A DNA stretch of 64,000 bases from Prorocentrum cordatum (GCA_963575745.1 CAUYUJ010005014.1:236001-300000); one strand, 5' to 3'; numbered from the stretch's first letter, positions 42,857-53,799 are shown. Numbers and translations: made by a program. Notes: generated from the letters alone by a model not told the origin.

Positions 42857-44581
42857 GTGCAATGCACACATGTAGCGGGGAGCAACGATGACTGCTTTTG
42901 CACAGTGTTTTGCATACGCAGCATGTTAAACTGCAGCGCCTCTTCTAGTATGTTTGGGAGCGCAAGTTGCAAGGAGCTCTCGCGCTCAGGCAGCACAGGT
43001 GGCCCCGCTCTTCCTTCCCCTCAGGCAGCTCAGTATGCCTGCAAGGCGGAGTCATCAGCATGTCAAGCAGTGTGTAGTTGGCTGAAGGCGTGTATCACCG
43101 CTCAGGCGGGCATGGAGCGTGACCTCAGCAAGTGCTACGACCAGGTGCCCCACGAAGTGGGGATTGCGTCGCTCCATGCCGCGGGGGCGCCATCGGACTT
43201 GGTGGCGGTGTCTTTTGCAGCGTGGACAGGGCCATGAAGATGCCAGGCGGCCGGTGCTCTTGCCCAAGAGGCGGCGTGGCCATCGCGAGGGTTGGCGCAG
43301 GGGGATTCCTGCGCGCCCACGGTGCTCTCCTCCGCGCTGGCCCCCTGGGAGGTCGAGGGAGAGCAGTTCCTGTTCATGGATGACCGCTCGTTGGCGCGCG
43401 AGACGGACCAGCAGTTGATCAACGACATCGACACGACCGATCGCTTCGACTTAGAGACGGGGGCCGTGGAGAACAAAGGTAAGCGTCAGGAATGGCATCG
43501 TGGCGAGTTTCGCCGCATCGAGCACATCGGGGTCGAGGCGGCGCCAGATGATCCCACGGCCCCCGTCACCCCAGCGGGAGGTTGGAAGAAGGTGTATGCA
43601 GCCATCGCCGCCTTGCGACAGCTGCCTGGAAGCTCACAGACGCGGTTGCGAGCTGCTGGTGCGCATGTCGTGCCGAGGTGGCTGTGGTGTTGCCCTGTGT
43701 TTACGCTCCCGCCTGCGGATGTGGCGGCGAAGCTTATGAGCTCAATATTACGGACGAGATGTCTCTGATGGTGTCGTGGCCGCTTCTGGGCCCTGCATAT
43801 TCAGTACCATCCAGTGTTTCTAATGTTTTGACGGCGGTGCGCCGTCTTACTGACTGGGAGATTGACTACAACCCCTTGGTCGAGTACAACCTGCAGAGCT
43901 TCTTTGAGGCTTTGGGATTGGACTTCGTGCAGTACGATACCGAGAGGGGGGTCCGATTCCAGCTGCCAGAGGATGAGGAAGACCCTAGAATGAAGCGTAT
44001 TTTCCAGAATCGCCGTGGGTTTGGGAGTTCTGAAAGGTGACCGAGCTTTTCATGTTCTTCGTGCTGCATGTCGCTTGAAGGCCATGACGAAGGCGACCCC
44101 CGCACGACGAGATTACCCTGGAATGGAAGATGTTGGTGTCGAGGCCCTCTCGGGCAAAGCCTGGAAGAAGTTTCGCGACGCCCTCGCCCCAAGCGAGTGG
44201 CAAAAGTTGATGATCTACATGTGTGGAGCGGCCAGCTCCCACACGCGCGGAGTTGACCGCGACTTTGATTGTGACCCATACTGTCCGTGCTGTGGAGAAG
44301 CGTTTTGGCCATCGGTACGTCACTGTGTGACGGAGTGCGCCGCCTTCGCGGATTTCAGAGAGCAGCTGACCGACTTCTACGGTGTGCCTGCGAGCTGGTG
44401 GACTTCACAGCCGAAAGTTACCACGAGTTCGGGATGGATCACGTACGCAGCACACCGTGTGGCGGAGCGCAGGTCAGAGTTGATGGTGATGGAAGTCCGA
44501 CTGGGGATGTACTGCGTTTCGACAGCCAAAGGTATGCGACGAGCGAATAGACCGTATGCGAGGGGCAGACTTTCACCGTGA
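42857..44581 (+). pseudogene. Second non-LTR retrotransposon reverse transcriptase, decayed
   Basis: Motif A is MERDLSKCYDQVPHEV (Asp near 43120); motif B is GLAQGDSCAPTVLSSAL (about 43285-43335); motif C is FLFMDDRSLA (about 43367-43395, Asp pair around 43379-43384). An in-frame TGA at 43235-43237 splits motif A from motif B. The reading frame then shifts near 43745 (ITDEMSLMVSWPLLGPAYS) and again near 44008 (VGLGVLKGDRAFHVLRAACR). A Cys/His cluster, CDPYCPCCGEAFWP then RHCVTEC (about 44270-44340), matches the zinc module after LINE reverse transcriptases. The frame ends at TGA 44579. Motif wording differs from the copy at 1-2600, so it is a different family or clade. No RNase H domain is visible. 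Confidence 0.82.
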
Positions 44582-45960
44582 GGTTTCATTATTGCAAGAG
44601 AGTTGTGCCATGAATGCAAATGTCGAACTGATCTTGGGTGATCTTGATATTGTGTGTACTAGCAATTCTTTTCTGTACTTGAATTTCCACATCCTGATCT
44701 ACGTGATCTACTGATGTATTGGGAAGTTGCAGCTACGATCATCTTGGTTATGATGATGTATATCCAGGTTCCAACTCATGATTGGTTGTTCCTGAAGTAC
44801 ACAAAACCCCCTGTGAGCCACCAGACAGCATGTAGATGCTGCTGGCGCGCTTGATCATTGCACTCGGTTTCCACCAAGCGCCGCGTCTCAATAGCGCCTT
44901 GCGTTCTGCAGGGAGTGCGAGCTGCCGGGAGCTGCTGGACAGAGGTAGCTGGCTCTGTCTCTTCAGGCTGCGCATAGGACAGTTGAGGGACACAAGATCG
45001 TGATTATTGAAGTGTTCTGCGATCGCTTCTGTTACACTCGCGGACGACATGCGTGCACCGCACCACGTTGGCGCCTCTCGAGGCGTCGTCGATCCTCGGC
45101 CCAGGAATGGCGTGGTGCATAGTTTCTCGGCCCTCTTAGAGCCGAAGTACTGTGCACCGTACCGCGTGGGAGCGGGGCCCAAAGGGAGTCCGGCCATGGT
45201 GCGGCGCACGGGTGGCGCTCTCGTATTGCATACAATTGGTTTCGCAATCGAAGCCAAAGATTCGGACCCCCTTCGGGAGGCCTCTGCCGTCGCCACGGCT
45301 GGAGGCGCTCCGAGATCGGGGTCGGAACGCTCGCCCGCGGGGCTCCCTGAGAACAGCCAGCGGCGAACAGACAAAAGTTAGGGGATTGTCGATCCTTCTT
45401 GGGGCCCACATCGTGAAACAAGACCAGCAATCAGCTCAAGACTGATCGATCATCATTGCCCGCGTGTCACTGAGCATGTCATACCCCAAAAACCTTGGAT
45501 GCCCGCCCCTTCTTCGCTCGTCAAAGAAGTTGCCCCCTCTGGGGTGCATATCTTTTCTTGCGACAGCTCCCGGGTACCACAGGCGGGTCGGGCGGGTGGA
45601 CTTTTCCCCATCCCGTCGCCCTCCTCGCCCCTCCCCCCCCCTCTCGCCCCTTCCACAGCTCTACAAGATGAAAACGATTCTCAACTCGCCCCAGGTCCTG
45701 TCCGAGCAGGGCCGACGTTCCCCGCATGTCTTCGTGTAGCAGGAATTCAAATGGTGGTTCTAGATTTGGTTGTTTCCAGCGAAGTGTTTCCAGTCTTTCA
45801 AAATGGTGTTCCCGCTGCTGCGATGGCCTCATTGTAGGGTCGGCGCTTCGCCCCCGTCGTTCAGAGTGGCGCTCTCGCCCCAGCGGGGTCGGAATTTTGG
45901 GTCCGAGTCCTTTTTCGTCGTTGTCGCCCCGCTCCGTTCCCCTCCTCCACCTTTTCCTTG
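44582..45960. other. Probable 3' flank of the second retrotransposon and intergenic DNA
   Basis: Moderate GC, no supported gene. GGGAGTGCGAGCTGCCGGGA (about 44910) resembles GGGAGCGCAAGTTGCAAGGA (about 42957), suggesting a short duplicated segment. Confidence 0.4.
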
Positions 45961-45973
45961 TCTTCCCTCTCCT

Positions 45974-46014
45974 CCTGCTGCTGCTGCTGCCGCTGCTGCT
46001 GCTGCTGTTCCTCC
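45974..46014. repeat. (CTG)n microsatellite
   Basis: About 13 CTG triplets with one CCG change. Confidence 0.93.
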
Positions 46015-46254
46015 TCGCCTTCCTTCGTCCTCTTCTGATTGCACATAGCGGGATCCACATGAAACATCAGCACATTGAATCGGATGGGTGGAAGTGGAAA
46101 AATGTGAGGCTCTAGACGCTTTTCGTAACCCCACCTGCCAATCCAGAAACGATGCCCAGGCGAGTTGCCCTTATCAGGGATATGGAGGAGTACGTATTGG
46201 AACAAAAGGCTGGGTAAGACGTCATACCCCAAGAGGGGGAGGATGGAGGATGAA

Positions 46255-46630
46255 TTGGAGGAGGAGGAGGAGGAGGAGGGAAGAGGAAGGATGAGGAACA
46301 GGCGGATAAGGAATAGGAGGAGGGGGATGAGGAGGAGGAGGAGGAGGAGGAGGGCGAGCAGAAAGGCCAGAGGCATCTTGGATGCCTCTCGGAGTCCTGG
46401 TGGATTTTTCCGAAAGCTTCTTGGAGGGCTCTTGGGGCGTCTTGGGGTCTCTTGGCAGTGCCGGGGGCTTATTGGGGCGTCCTGGGTACCTATGGAGGAC
46501 CTTGGGGCCTCTTCGAAGTCTCTTGGGAGCCTCTTGGGGGCATCTTAGGGGCCTCTTGGGGCCTCCTGGGCACCTCTTGGGGCCGTCTTGGGGCACCCTT
46601 AGGATCCTCGGAGGCCATCTGGGAGGAGAT
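46255..46630. repeat. (GGA)n tract followed by CTTGGGGCCTC minisatellite
   Basis: GGA/AGG repeats (46255-46355), then imperfect CTTGGGGCCTCTTGGGG units (46385-46630) like those at 40255-40445 and, reversed, at 16060-16470. Confidence 0.82.
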
Positions 46631-46969
46631 CGATCAAAAGAGGGGTACCCCCCAAGAGGCCGAAGTGTAGCCAAAACCTTAGATATCCATGATGTTGGCC
46701 TTCTCCCCGAGACCGTCTTGGACGCTCCAACTACCCGCGAAACGCCCCGTCCAGGGGGAGGGCGGAGGGTGAGGGGCAAACCCTCTCACGAAGGGGAAGA
46801 GGGAAGATGGAAGAGGAAACGCCCTCACCACTCACGCCCAGAGGGCTGGTGGGATTCGGCGCGAGCGCACCTAGCTTGCCCCCCCCTTCGTTCCTCGCCC
46901 CCCCCTTCCCCCCCCCTCGCCCCTTCACATACCTCCCCCCGCCCCTCCTCGTGCAAGAGCACCAGCAGC

Positions 46970-47345
46970 AACAGCGTAAGCATGCGGAGGCTCGCGCGCC
47001 CCAGGCGTCTGCGCCCTGCGCGCCCCCGCGCGCAAGAGCGCGCGCCGGGGGCGCAGGTGGGTGCCCCGTGGCGGCCTGTCGTTGCTGCTGCCCGGGCTCC
47101 CCCAGCCAGCAGCGGCGGCACGCGGAGGCGCGCGCGCGCCAGGCGCGCGCGCCTGCGCGCCTGCACGCCTGCGCACGCGCGCCTGCGCGCCTGCGCGCCT
47201 GCGCGCGCGCCCGCGCGTGCAGCTGCGCGCAGGCGCGGCGCTGCGTGGCGGCGGCGCCGGCGCCGCCGCCCGCTGCCGCGGGCTGGCCGCACGGAGCCGC
47301 GGCGGCCCCGGCCGCGGAGGAGCCGCGGGCACCCGGCGGGGCCCG
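46970..47345. repeat. Very GC-rich block with (GCGCGCCT)n tandem core
   Basis: GCGCGCCTGCGCGCCTGC repeats at about 47135-47215; alternating purine-pyrimidine runs here could adopt Z-DNA. The words CAGCAGC and CACGCGGAGGCGCGCGC recur. Ala/Arg frames are open on both strands and not called. Confidence 0.7.
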
Positions 47346-47396
47346 ACGGCGGATCGCGGCGGCGGTACCGTGTCGGCGCGAAGTTCTCATCACCGA

Positions 47397-47729
47397 GCGC
47401 GCTCCACTACTCGCAAAGTGCCTACGGCAGGTTCGTGTTGAGTCGACCAGCGGCGACCCCATCACGTGCGTTTCAGGTTGAACGCCACTCGTGGCCCAGA
47501 ATCGGCCCGTCGTTGAACGATCCCACGTTCACGGAACGGCCGATCGTTCAAGTTTGAACGATCCCCGCGGTGTCAGGAACCAATGCTGGGGTCGACACGA
47601 CGCGAACTTGCCGTACTCGCAAACGTCCGAACAAAAAAACATGTCTCCCTCTATGGAATGCATCGTGAAGCCCCCGCGGCGGGTCCCGGCCATTTTGCGA
47701 GTAGTTACTGTGCGAGTAGTGGAACGCGC
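47397..47729. mobile_element. Inverted-repeat element family D carrying a nested insertion
   Basis: Left end GCGCGCTCCACTACTCGCAA and right end (other strand) GCGCGTTCCACTACTCGCAC. Without the nested 189 bp element plus one TA it would be 142 bp, close to the 138 bp uninterrupted copy at 56828-56965. No coding capacity. Confidence 0.9.
47425..47613. mobile_element. TA-flanked MITE family B, 189 bp, nested in family D
   Basis: Terminal inverted repeats CGGCAGGTTCGTGTTGAGTC and (other strand) CGGCAAGTTCGCGTCGTGTC, flanked on both sides by TA (47423-47424 and 47614-47615). The centre holds the palindrome GATCGTTCAAGTTTGAACGATC in two halves of 10 around GT. TA duplication is typical of Tc1/mariner-type transposition (established knowledge). 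The uninterrupted site at 56854-56855 shows a single TA. Confidence 0.92.
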
Positions 47730-47814
47730 TTATCCATCTCAGAGGGTTCCGGGGCCCCAGATCTCCAACGATGTTGCGAAGGCCTTACGGCAGGCGCCGC
47801 CTACCCTGGAGGGG

Positions 47815-47950
<136 letters not shown>

Positions 47951-47978
47951 ATGCGGCGACGACTCGGGCGGAGCTCTC

Positions 47979-48238
47979 GGGAGTTTTCTGAGGTCCCTTT
48001 CTGGTCCGCGCGGATTCGTTGGTTCGGCGATGGGCCTCGCTGGTGACGCCTCCGTTGCCGCCCGCCCCTGGCGCGTTGCGCGAGCCAGGGAGGGGGGTCA
48101 GCGCCGATCCCAGAAGGTTGCGCGGATCTCCGAGAAATGGCCCGTTCTCGGGCCACGGGACCACTAAGCATGGATCCGGGGCGAACAACTGCACCTGGGA
48201 AGGTGGTCGGGGGTTCTGGACCCAGGATTGCACAAATC
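47979..48238 (+). repeat. 260 bp direct duplication, copy 1
   Basis: Identical in length to 48889-49148 with three differences seen by eye. It includes a family A-like core (GTCCGCGCGGATTCGTTGG ... CCCTGGCGCGTTGCGCGAGC). A diverged relative continues at about 49665-50030. Confidence 0.95.
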
Positions 48239-48254
48239 GGGGAATGTGGTGGAC

Positions 48255-48326
48255 CATATAAGCATTAGCATTAGCATTAGCATTAGCATTAGCTTTAGAT
48301 TAGCATTAGCATTAGCATTAGCTTTA
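48255..48326. repeat. (TTAGCA)n hexamer repeats
   Basis: ATTAGC units with TTTAG variants, about 11 units, immediately before an AT-rich stretch. Confidence 0.93.
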
Positions 48327-48527
48327 ACATTCCATAGCCATTTTAGGGTTAATTTCCTGAAGACGCCGTAAAGGCAGAAAGCTTGTAGAACCCAAGCTGC
48401 TCATAATATCCGTCATTGTACCCAGCAGCACTTTGAAAGCAGAATTCTTGATATCACGATATCTTGAGCAGCTTGATTTGTGCTTGAGCCAGGCTGTGTA
48501 CTGAATTTGTTTGCAGAGCGCGAGCAA
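48324..48527 (-). CDS. Possible small coding remnant on the minus strand
   Basis: A 67-codon frame reads LCKQIQYTAWLKHKSSCSRY and ends LRRLQEINPKMAMEC. Composition is protein-like and AT-richer than its neighbours, but it is short and unidentified, and it overlaps the hexamer repeat at its 3' end. Confidence 0.25.
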   Translation of the reverse strand: MLALCKQIQYTAWLKHKSSCSRYRDIKNSAFKVLLGTMTDIMSSLGSTSFLPLRRLQEINPKMAMEC

Positions 48528-48569
48528 AAAGACGGACAGGCGAAGGAGTGCAGTTGCAGATTGAATTCC

Positions 48570-48888
48570 TTATTCTTATTCTTAGTGTTATGATTATTAT
48601 TATTATCAGTATTATTATTCTTATGTTTAATCTTATTAGTATTATTAGTATTACTCTTATTATTATTATTATTCTTATTCTTATTCGTATGTTTATTAGT
48701 ATTATCATATTATTATTATGATTATTATTAGTAGTAGTAGTAGTAGTAATATTAGTAGTATTAGTAGTGGTATTATTAGTATTATTAAAATTATTATTAG
48801 TATTATTAGTATTATTATTTTTTTATTATTTTTATTATTATTATTATTATTATTATCATTAGTATTATTATTATTTTTATTTTTATTT
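48570..48888. repeat. (ATT)n-rich tract
   Basis: ATTATT triplets with AGT and CTT variants over more than 300 bases, one of the most AT-rich stretches in the window. Confidence 0.95.
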
Positions 48889-49148
48889 GGGAGTTTTCTG
48901 AGGTCCCTTTCTGGTCCGCGCGGATTCGTTGGTTCGGCGATGGGCCTCGCTGGTGACGCCTCCGTTGCCGCCCGCCCCTGGCGCGTTGCGCGAGCCAGGG
49001 AGGGGGGTCAGCGCCGATCCCAGCAGGTTGCGCGGATCTCCGAGAAATGGCCCGTTCTCGGGCCACGGGACCACTAAGCATGGATCCGGGGCGAACAATT
49101 GCACCTGGGAAAGTGGTCGGGGGTTCTGGACCCAGGATTGCACAAATC
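48889..49148 (+). repeat. 260 bp direct duplication, copy 2
   Basis: Offset exactly 910 bp from copy 1 with no indel. Differences seen are AGCAGG for AGAAGG, AACAAT for AACAAC and GAAAGT for GAAGGT. Confidence 0.95.
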
Positions 49149-49304
49149 ATGTCGAACGATGTTTGGGACCCTGCGTGGTCTCCGTCGGCTGCGCCTCGTC
49201 GCGCGCTCTCCAGGGGTGCCAGGATGGTCCGGAACGGCCGCGTCAGGCTCGAGCGATGGCCTCAAAGCCGATCGGAGGGGGAGGCCAGAAGGGCAAGGAT
49301 TCGC

Positions 49305-49555
49305 ATGAAGGTACGGCTGATGGACAAAATCCTGCACCTTTTTTCAGATTTGTTGTTTTCGCCCCCCGCGCCCCCAATTTAGTATTGGCAGGCCGTGGCG
49401 CGATTTGTCGATCTGCCGACTGGCCTAAATCCTGCACCCCGCGGGCGCAGCCAATCAACATGGAATCGGGGGCAGGGGGGCGCGTGGAAGTTTGCGCCGT
49501 CGCCCCGGTTGCGCGGGCGGTGCAGGATGTTGTCCATCAGCCGTAGCAGGCCCTG
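49305..49555. mobile_element. Fold-back element, about 240 bp
   Basis: GTACGGCTGATGGACAAAAT-CCTGCACC (49313-49340) is repeated in inverse orientation at 49519-49546 with two mismatches in 28. Weaker pairing (GCGCCCCCAATTT against AATCGGGGGC) continues inward. No coding capacity. Confidence 0.72.
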
Positions 49556-49664
49556 AGGGAACGGGGTCTTGGAGACGTTCGGGCCCCCACGGAGCCCTTC
49601 CACGGGGCCCTGGGGCGCGCCCGGCGTGCGCCGCGGCGGCGGCCGCGGCAACGGCGGATGGCGC

Positions 49665-50040
49665 TGGCGGCGACGGCTCGGGCGGAGCTCCCGGATGTTT
49701 TCGGGACCCTCGATATCCGACGAGTTGTGTCTTTCTCTTCTCCCAGCACTTGTCCTCGATGTCGGCCGCTGGGGCCCGTTCTCGGACCCACGAAATTCTG
49801 CAGAGTGGGCTCGGGCCGAAGAAAGGCCCCCAGGGACGGGGTCGGAGGCTCCGGGCCCAGACGTGGGCAAATCGTGTCAGGTATGTCCGGGGCCCCGTGT
49901 GGCCTGCGTCGGCCGCGCCCCCTCGCGTGCGTTCCAGGGCTGCGGGGATCGGCCCGAACGGCCAGCCGCTCGAGAGTCGCGGTGTGGCCCGAGAGCCGAG
50001 CAGCGGGGGAGGCCGGTCAGGAGCGACAGGTGGCCGCGCA
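49665..50040 (+). repeat. Diverged relative of the 47950-49310 region
   Basis: GCGGCGACGGCTCGGGCGGA, GGCCCGTTCTCGGACCCACG and the stretch GGCAAATCGTGTCAGG to CAGCGGGGGAGGCC parallel 47955-48240 and 49140-49290. Similarity is clear by eye but with many substitutions. Confidence 0.6.
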
Positions 50041-50374
50041 CGCACGTGAATCCGCGCTGTTCTCGAGAGTGCGCATGGCGCCAAGGTCCGTGACACGAGG
50101 TCGGTCTCACGGACGGGGGGCCAAATTCGTGCACGCGGTTGGGCGCGTACGTCTTTTGTGGGCTCCGTAGCTGGGGAGGCAGGGATCAGCATGGAGGAAG
50201 CTTGTCCTGAGGGAAGAGGGTCCTGTATTTCCTTGCGCCTCCCCTGGGGCCCTCCACCACGGGCCCCAGGGGGGCGGCAGGTAGAGCCGCTCGGGATGGA
50301 GGGCTGGTCCTGGGACGTCTTAGGGGCCCGTTGTTTTCCTTCATGCAGGGCAAGACGGCGGCGGTGGCGTCGTC

Positions 50375-50700
50375 ACTCCTCCTTCATCGCCCTCACCCTT
50401 CTCCTCCTGATCCTCCCCTCCTCCTCCTCCGCCTCCTCCTCCTCCTCCTCCTCCGCCTCCTCCACCTCCTCCTCCTCACCCCTCCTCACCCCCCTCACCC
50501 CTCCTTACCCCTCCTCACCCCTCCTCCTCCTCCTCCCTCCTCCTCCTCCTCCCTCCTCCTCCTCCTCCTCCTCCTCCTCCTCCTCCTCCTCCTCCTCCTC
50601 CTCCTCCTCCTCCTCTTCCTCCTCCTCTCCTCCCTCTCTCCTCCTCCTCCTCCTCCTCCTCCTCCTCCTCCTCCTCCTCCTCCTCTCTCTCTCTCTGTGG
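50375..50700. repeat. (CTC)n tract, 320 bp
   Basis: CTC triplets with CTCACCCCTC interruptions, ending in a short (CT)n. Confidence 0.96.
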
Positions 50701-51309
50701 CATTTCTGCGGACTCTATTGGGCCCTCGTTTCCAGAGGCGCTCGGGGGGCCCTCGTTCTCCGCGCGGCTCGGGGGGCATACCTGGGAAATGTTGCGCTGC
50801 TGCTCGGCGCGGAGGGGATCGATGTATGCACCACGTCGCCTGGTCGGCCAGAGAGCCAAGGAACTCGACGAGGTGGTTCGGTGCACAGGCGCTCCAGCGT
50901 CGTGTATATATCCTAGGAAGCTGGGGCCTCTACACACCGAGGCCCCTTGCTCGACCAGACGACTTGGTGCACATGTCGAGCCCCTTCCCCGTCTGCGTCT
51001 GTGCCTGATTGTTTTCCACGGGCGCCGGCGCTGTGCCCCCGCCCCCCCCGCCCTCGTGCCCCCAGGACCCGCGCCTCCTCAGGGCCTGAGCGGCCCGCAG
51101 CGGCCTGTCGCAGGGGGGTGCGGCGGCCGCCCGCTGCGGGCATGCGAGGCGTCCCAGAAAAGGCTTTTCGTTTTCGGGCTGTCGAAGGGTTGACGTATCC
51201 TCCCTGGCGGAAGGGCGGTGGAAGCAAAACGAGGGCGGCTCTGCTGGCGGAAGCTGGCCGTATCAAGAGGTGTTTGCACTTAGGGGTTCTTACTTCCGTT
51301 AACCATCTC

Positions 51310-51530
51310 GGGGTGATTGCCGCCCGTCGCCGCCCTTGCCGCCCGTCGCCGTCGCCGCCCGTCGGGGTGATTGCCACCCGCGCCGCCCGTCGCCGTCCGT
51401 CGCCGTCGCCGCTCGTGCCGCCCGTCGCCGTCACCGCCCGTCGCCGCGAATCCTGCCCGTCGCCGCCCATGCCGCCTGTCGCCGCCGTCGCCGCCTCCGT
51501 CGCCGCAGCGTCGCCGCCTCGTTGCCGTCA
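51310..51530. repeat. CGTCGCCGCC minisatellite
   Basis: GCCGCCCGTCGCC units of 9-15 bp. Arg/Pro/Ala frames are artefacts. Confidence 0.88.
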
Positions 51531-51699
51531 CATAGGTTTTCCTTTCGTAAAAAGAATTAGATTAGATTATCCCGCCTCCGGGGATTACCCGTACATGCTT
51601 CTGCCCCCCTCGTCCATCCTAAATATGAACTCGTACCATCCCAGGCAGGCCGGTATCGATCCCCCCCGTCGTCTTCTACCAAAAACACTATGCGCGCAC

Positions 51700-52360
51700 A
51701 TGCGTTTAGCAAAAATCATCACCGGTTGCACAACAAATCAGACGATGTGCACACGCGCGCGTCGTCGCGCGCGCATGCCGGTTTTCTCAAAAGCGTTAGG
51801 TTGCGTAAGGGTTTCAAAATCGAGTGCCCAACAAACATGTAAAAGCACATGGTTTCACAATACGGATGTTCAGCAGAACTTCCGCGCGCGCTCTTGCGAA
51901 TTGGTGTTTCGACATTTTCATAAAATGCTACCAAACGAGCTTCGCGCGCGCATGCCGAAATCGTTCGAAAGCCCTTGCGCGCGTGCTGTCGCGAGAATCC
52001 TTTGCAAAATATAGGACTAAGTGCATGCGGGCGCGTTGTCGCGCGCGCGTGCCGAAATCTTTCAAACAAAAACCCTAGGTCTTGCAAAGACTTTAAAACC
52101 GAGTGTCCCGAAACCATTTAGAAACATATGATTTCGCAAACGCTCGCGCTCTGGCGAATTCTTCAGAAAACCATCGTTTTGCTTTCAACATGTTGATGGG
52201 ATTCTGCCAAACGAGCCTTTCGCGCCACAGGCCGAAATCATTCGAACGCCCTTGCGCGCGTGCTGGGGGGACACGATCCGTGTCAAGTCAAACCATGCGG
52301 CCACTCTCGCGCGTCGACCGCGCGCGCATGTCGAACTCCTCCCAAAACTTTCCCACCGAC
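51700..52360. repeat. Tandem repeat, unit about 280 bp, about 2.3 copies
   Basis: GCATGCCGAAATCGTTCGAA-type sequence at about 51950 matches about 52228 (CAGGCCGAAATCATTCGAAC). GCGCGCGTGCCGAAATC at about 52035 pairs with about 51767 and 52322. Units share CAAAATCGAGTGCCC/AAAACCGAGTGTCCC and TTGCGCGCGTGCTG. Long GCGCGCG runs alternate with AT-rich words. Confidence 0.82.
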
Positions 52361-52364
52361 GCGA

Positions 52365-52970
52365 GGACGCCGTCATCTTCGTCGGCGTGATCAACATCGG
52401 CGCCGTCACTGGCCGCGCCGTCGTCGCTGTCAACATCGTCAGCAGCATCGCTATTACCATTATCGTGTCTACCATTGCCGACGCTGCCATGATACCGCGC
52501 CCGCCCAAGACGCCGACTCGCACTGAAGTGCCCAGTGGGATGTGCCCGGCGGTCAGCGCCACCGCGGCCGCGTCGGTCGCGCCAAACTAGCTGGCCGCTG
52601 CGCGCGTGTGCATGCGCGGGCTGGCGCGGCCACAAACATGCACCAGCCAGCGCCAAGCATTCATCGCAGCAATGGCCGCCGCATGGGTTTTGCAAACCAA
52701 GTTGCGGGTGGGTGGGTGGGACGTTCGCAAGGGCATGGGATATGTCGAATCGTTCGGGAAAACAATTTCACCACATAGCTTGCACCACCTGGAATGCACC
52801 ACGTAGGTTGCAATCACCCCCGCAAGATATTGCAGTACCGCTTAACATGATATGCCATAACATAAGATAAGATGCGCGAAATAGCGTATGCATATACCAC
52901 ACTATAAAATATCATACGATAACATGTGGCTTAACATGTATGTGTTCGATCCACGCATATGCACATAGGT
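52365..52970. other. Intergenic sequence, nothing identified
   Basis: GC-rich to about 52800, then AT-rich (CATAACATAAGATAAGATGC region). No gene supported. Confidence 0.4.
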
Positions 52971-52974
52971 GCAC

Positions 52975-53280
52975 ACAAGCAAACATTTATATATATGCAG
53001 ACATACAAACCTACATACAAACAAACAAACGAGCACGCATGCATGCATGCATACATACACGCACACACAACCAATCACACAGACACACCCACATTCATGC
53101 ATACACACAGACGCATTTATTCGTACACATGACACACACATGAATGCCTAGGCACATCGATCGGTGCGCACAGACATATAACATACACGTAAATACATAC
53201 GCATACATGCAGTCATACATGCATGCACACACACGTTCCGGAATCGATGCATACATACAGACGCACGCCACCGAACTTAC
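52975..53280. repeat. Degenerate (CATA)n/(CA)n tract
   Basis: CATACATACA, CATGCATGCA and ACACACA words throughout. Confidence 0.88.
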
Positions 53281-53627
53281 ACTGCAGATCTCAAACCACA
53301 TGTATTACTACGATTGCCCAGTTTCCTTTTCAGTAGATTCCTCGTCCTCCTCGTCCTCCTCGTCGTCTTCCTCCTCCTCCGCTTGTTTCCTTTACCTCCC
53401 CTTCCTCCACCAAATAGCTTACACAACATAGCTCACACCACATCGATGCGTACTTTAGCTGGTGTGCAATCTGTCTGCGCGAATGCACCGTTTACTTGCG
53501 CTGCGCACGAATCACCGTTCGCAGTCGTGTTGGCCCGGGGCACGTTCAACAGCTAGAAGTTTCATGTAATAGTGCCTCGGGGCCGCTCCCCTACACGTTT
53601 GGTGCCTGTCACTACAGAGCATGCTGA

Positions 53628-53795
53628 CATGGATTCTGCTGCGCAAAAACACGAAGCTACACACCACGCTGCTCCAGATCACGCGGTTTGGGCCTCAGCG
53701 CGCGCTGCTACACAGCAAGCAGACACGGATTTCATTGCGCAGCAGCACGGAGCTACAGACGACGTTGCCACAGAGCGCGCAGCCTTGGACCGCTA
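53628..53795. repeat. Two-unit tandem repeat of about 100 bp
   Basis: GCTGACATGGATTCTGCTGC and GCAGACACGGATTTCATTGC begin similar units, each continuing GCACGGAGCTACA-like and CGCTGC or CGTTGC CACAG-like. Confidence 0.6.
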
Positions 53796-53799
53796 TGTT

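Noticed and set aside
48255-48326. Telomeric repeat relic
   Set aside because: The unit is TTAGCA-like, not the TTTAGGG type expected for this lineage; a short hexamer microsatellite is the simpler reading.
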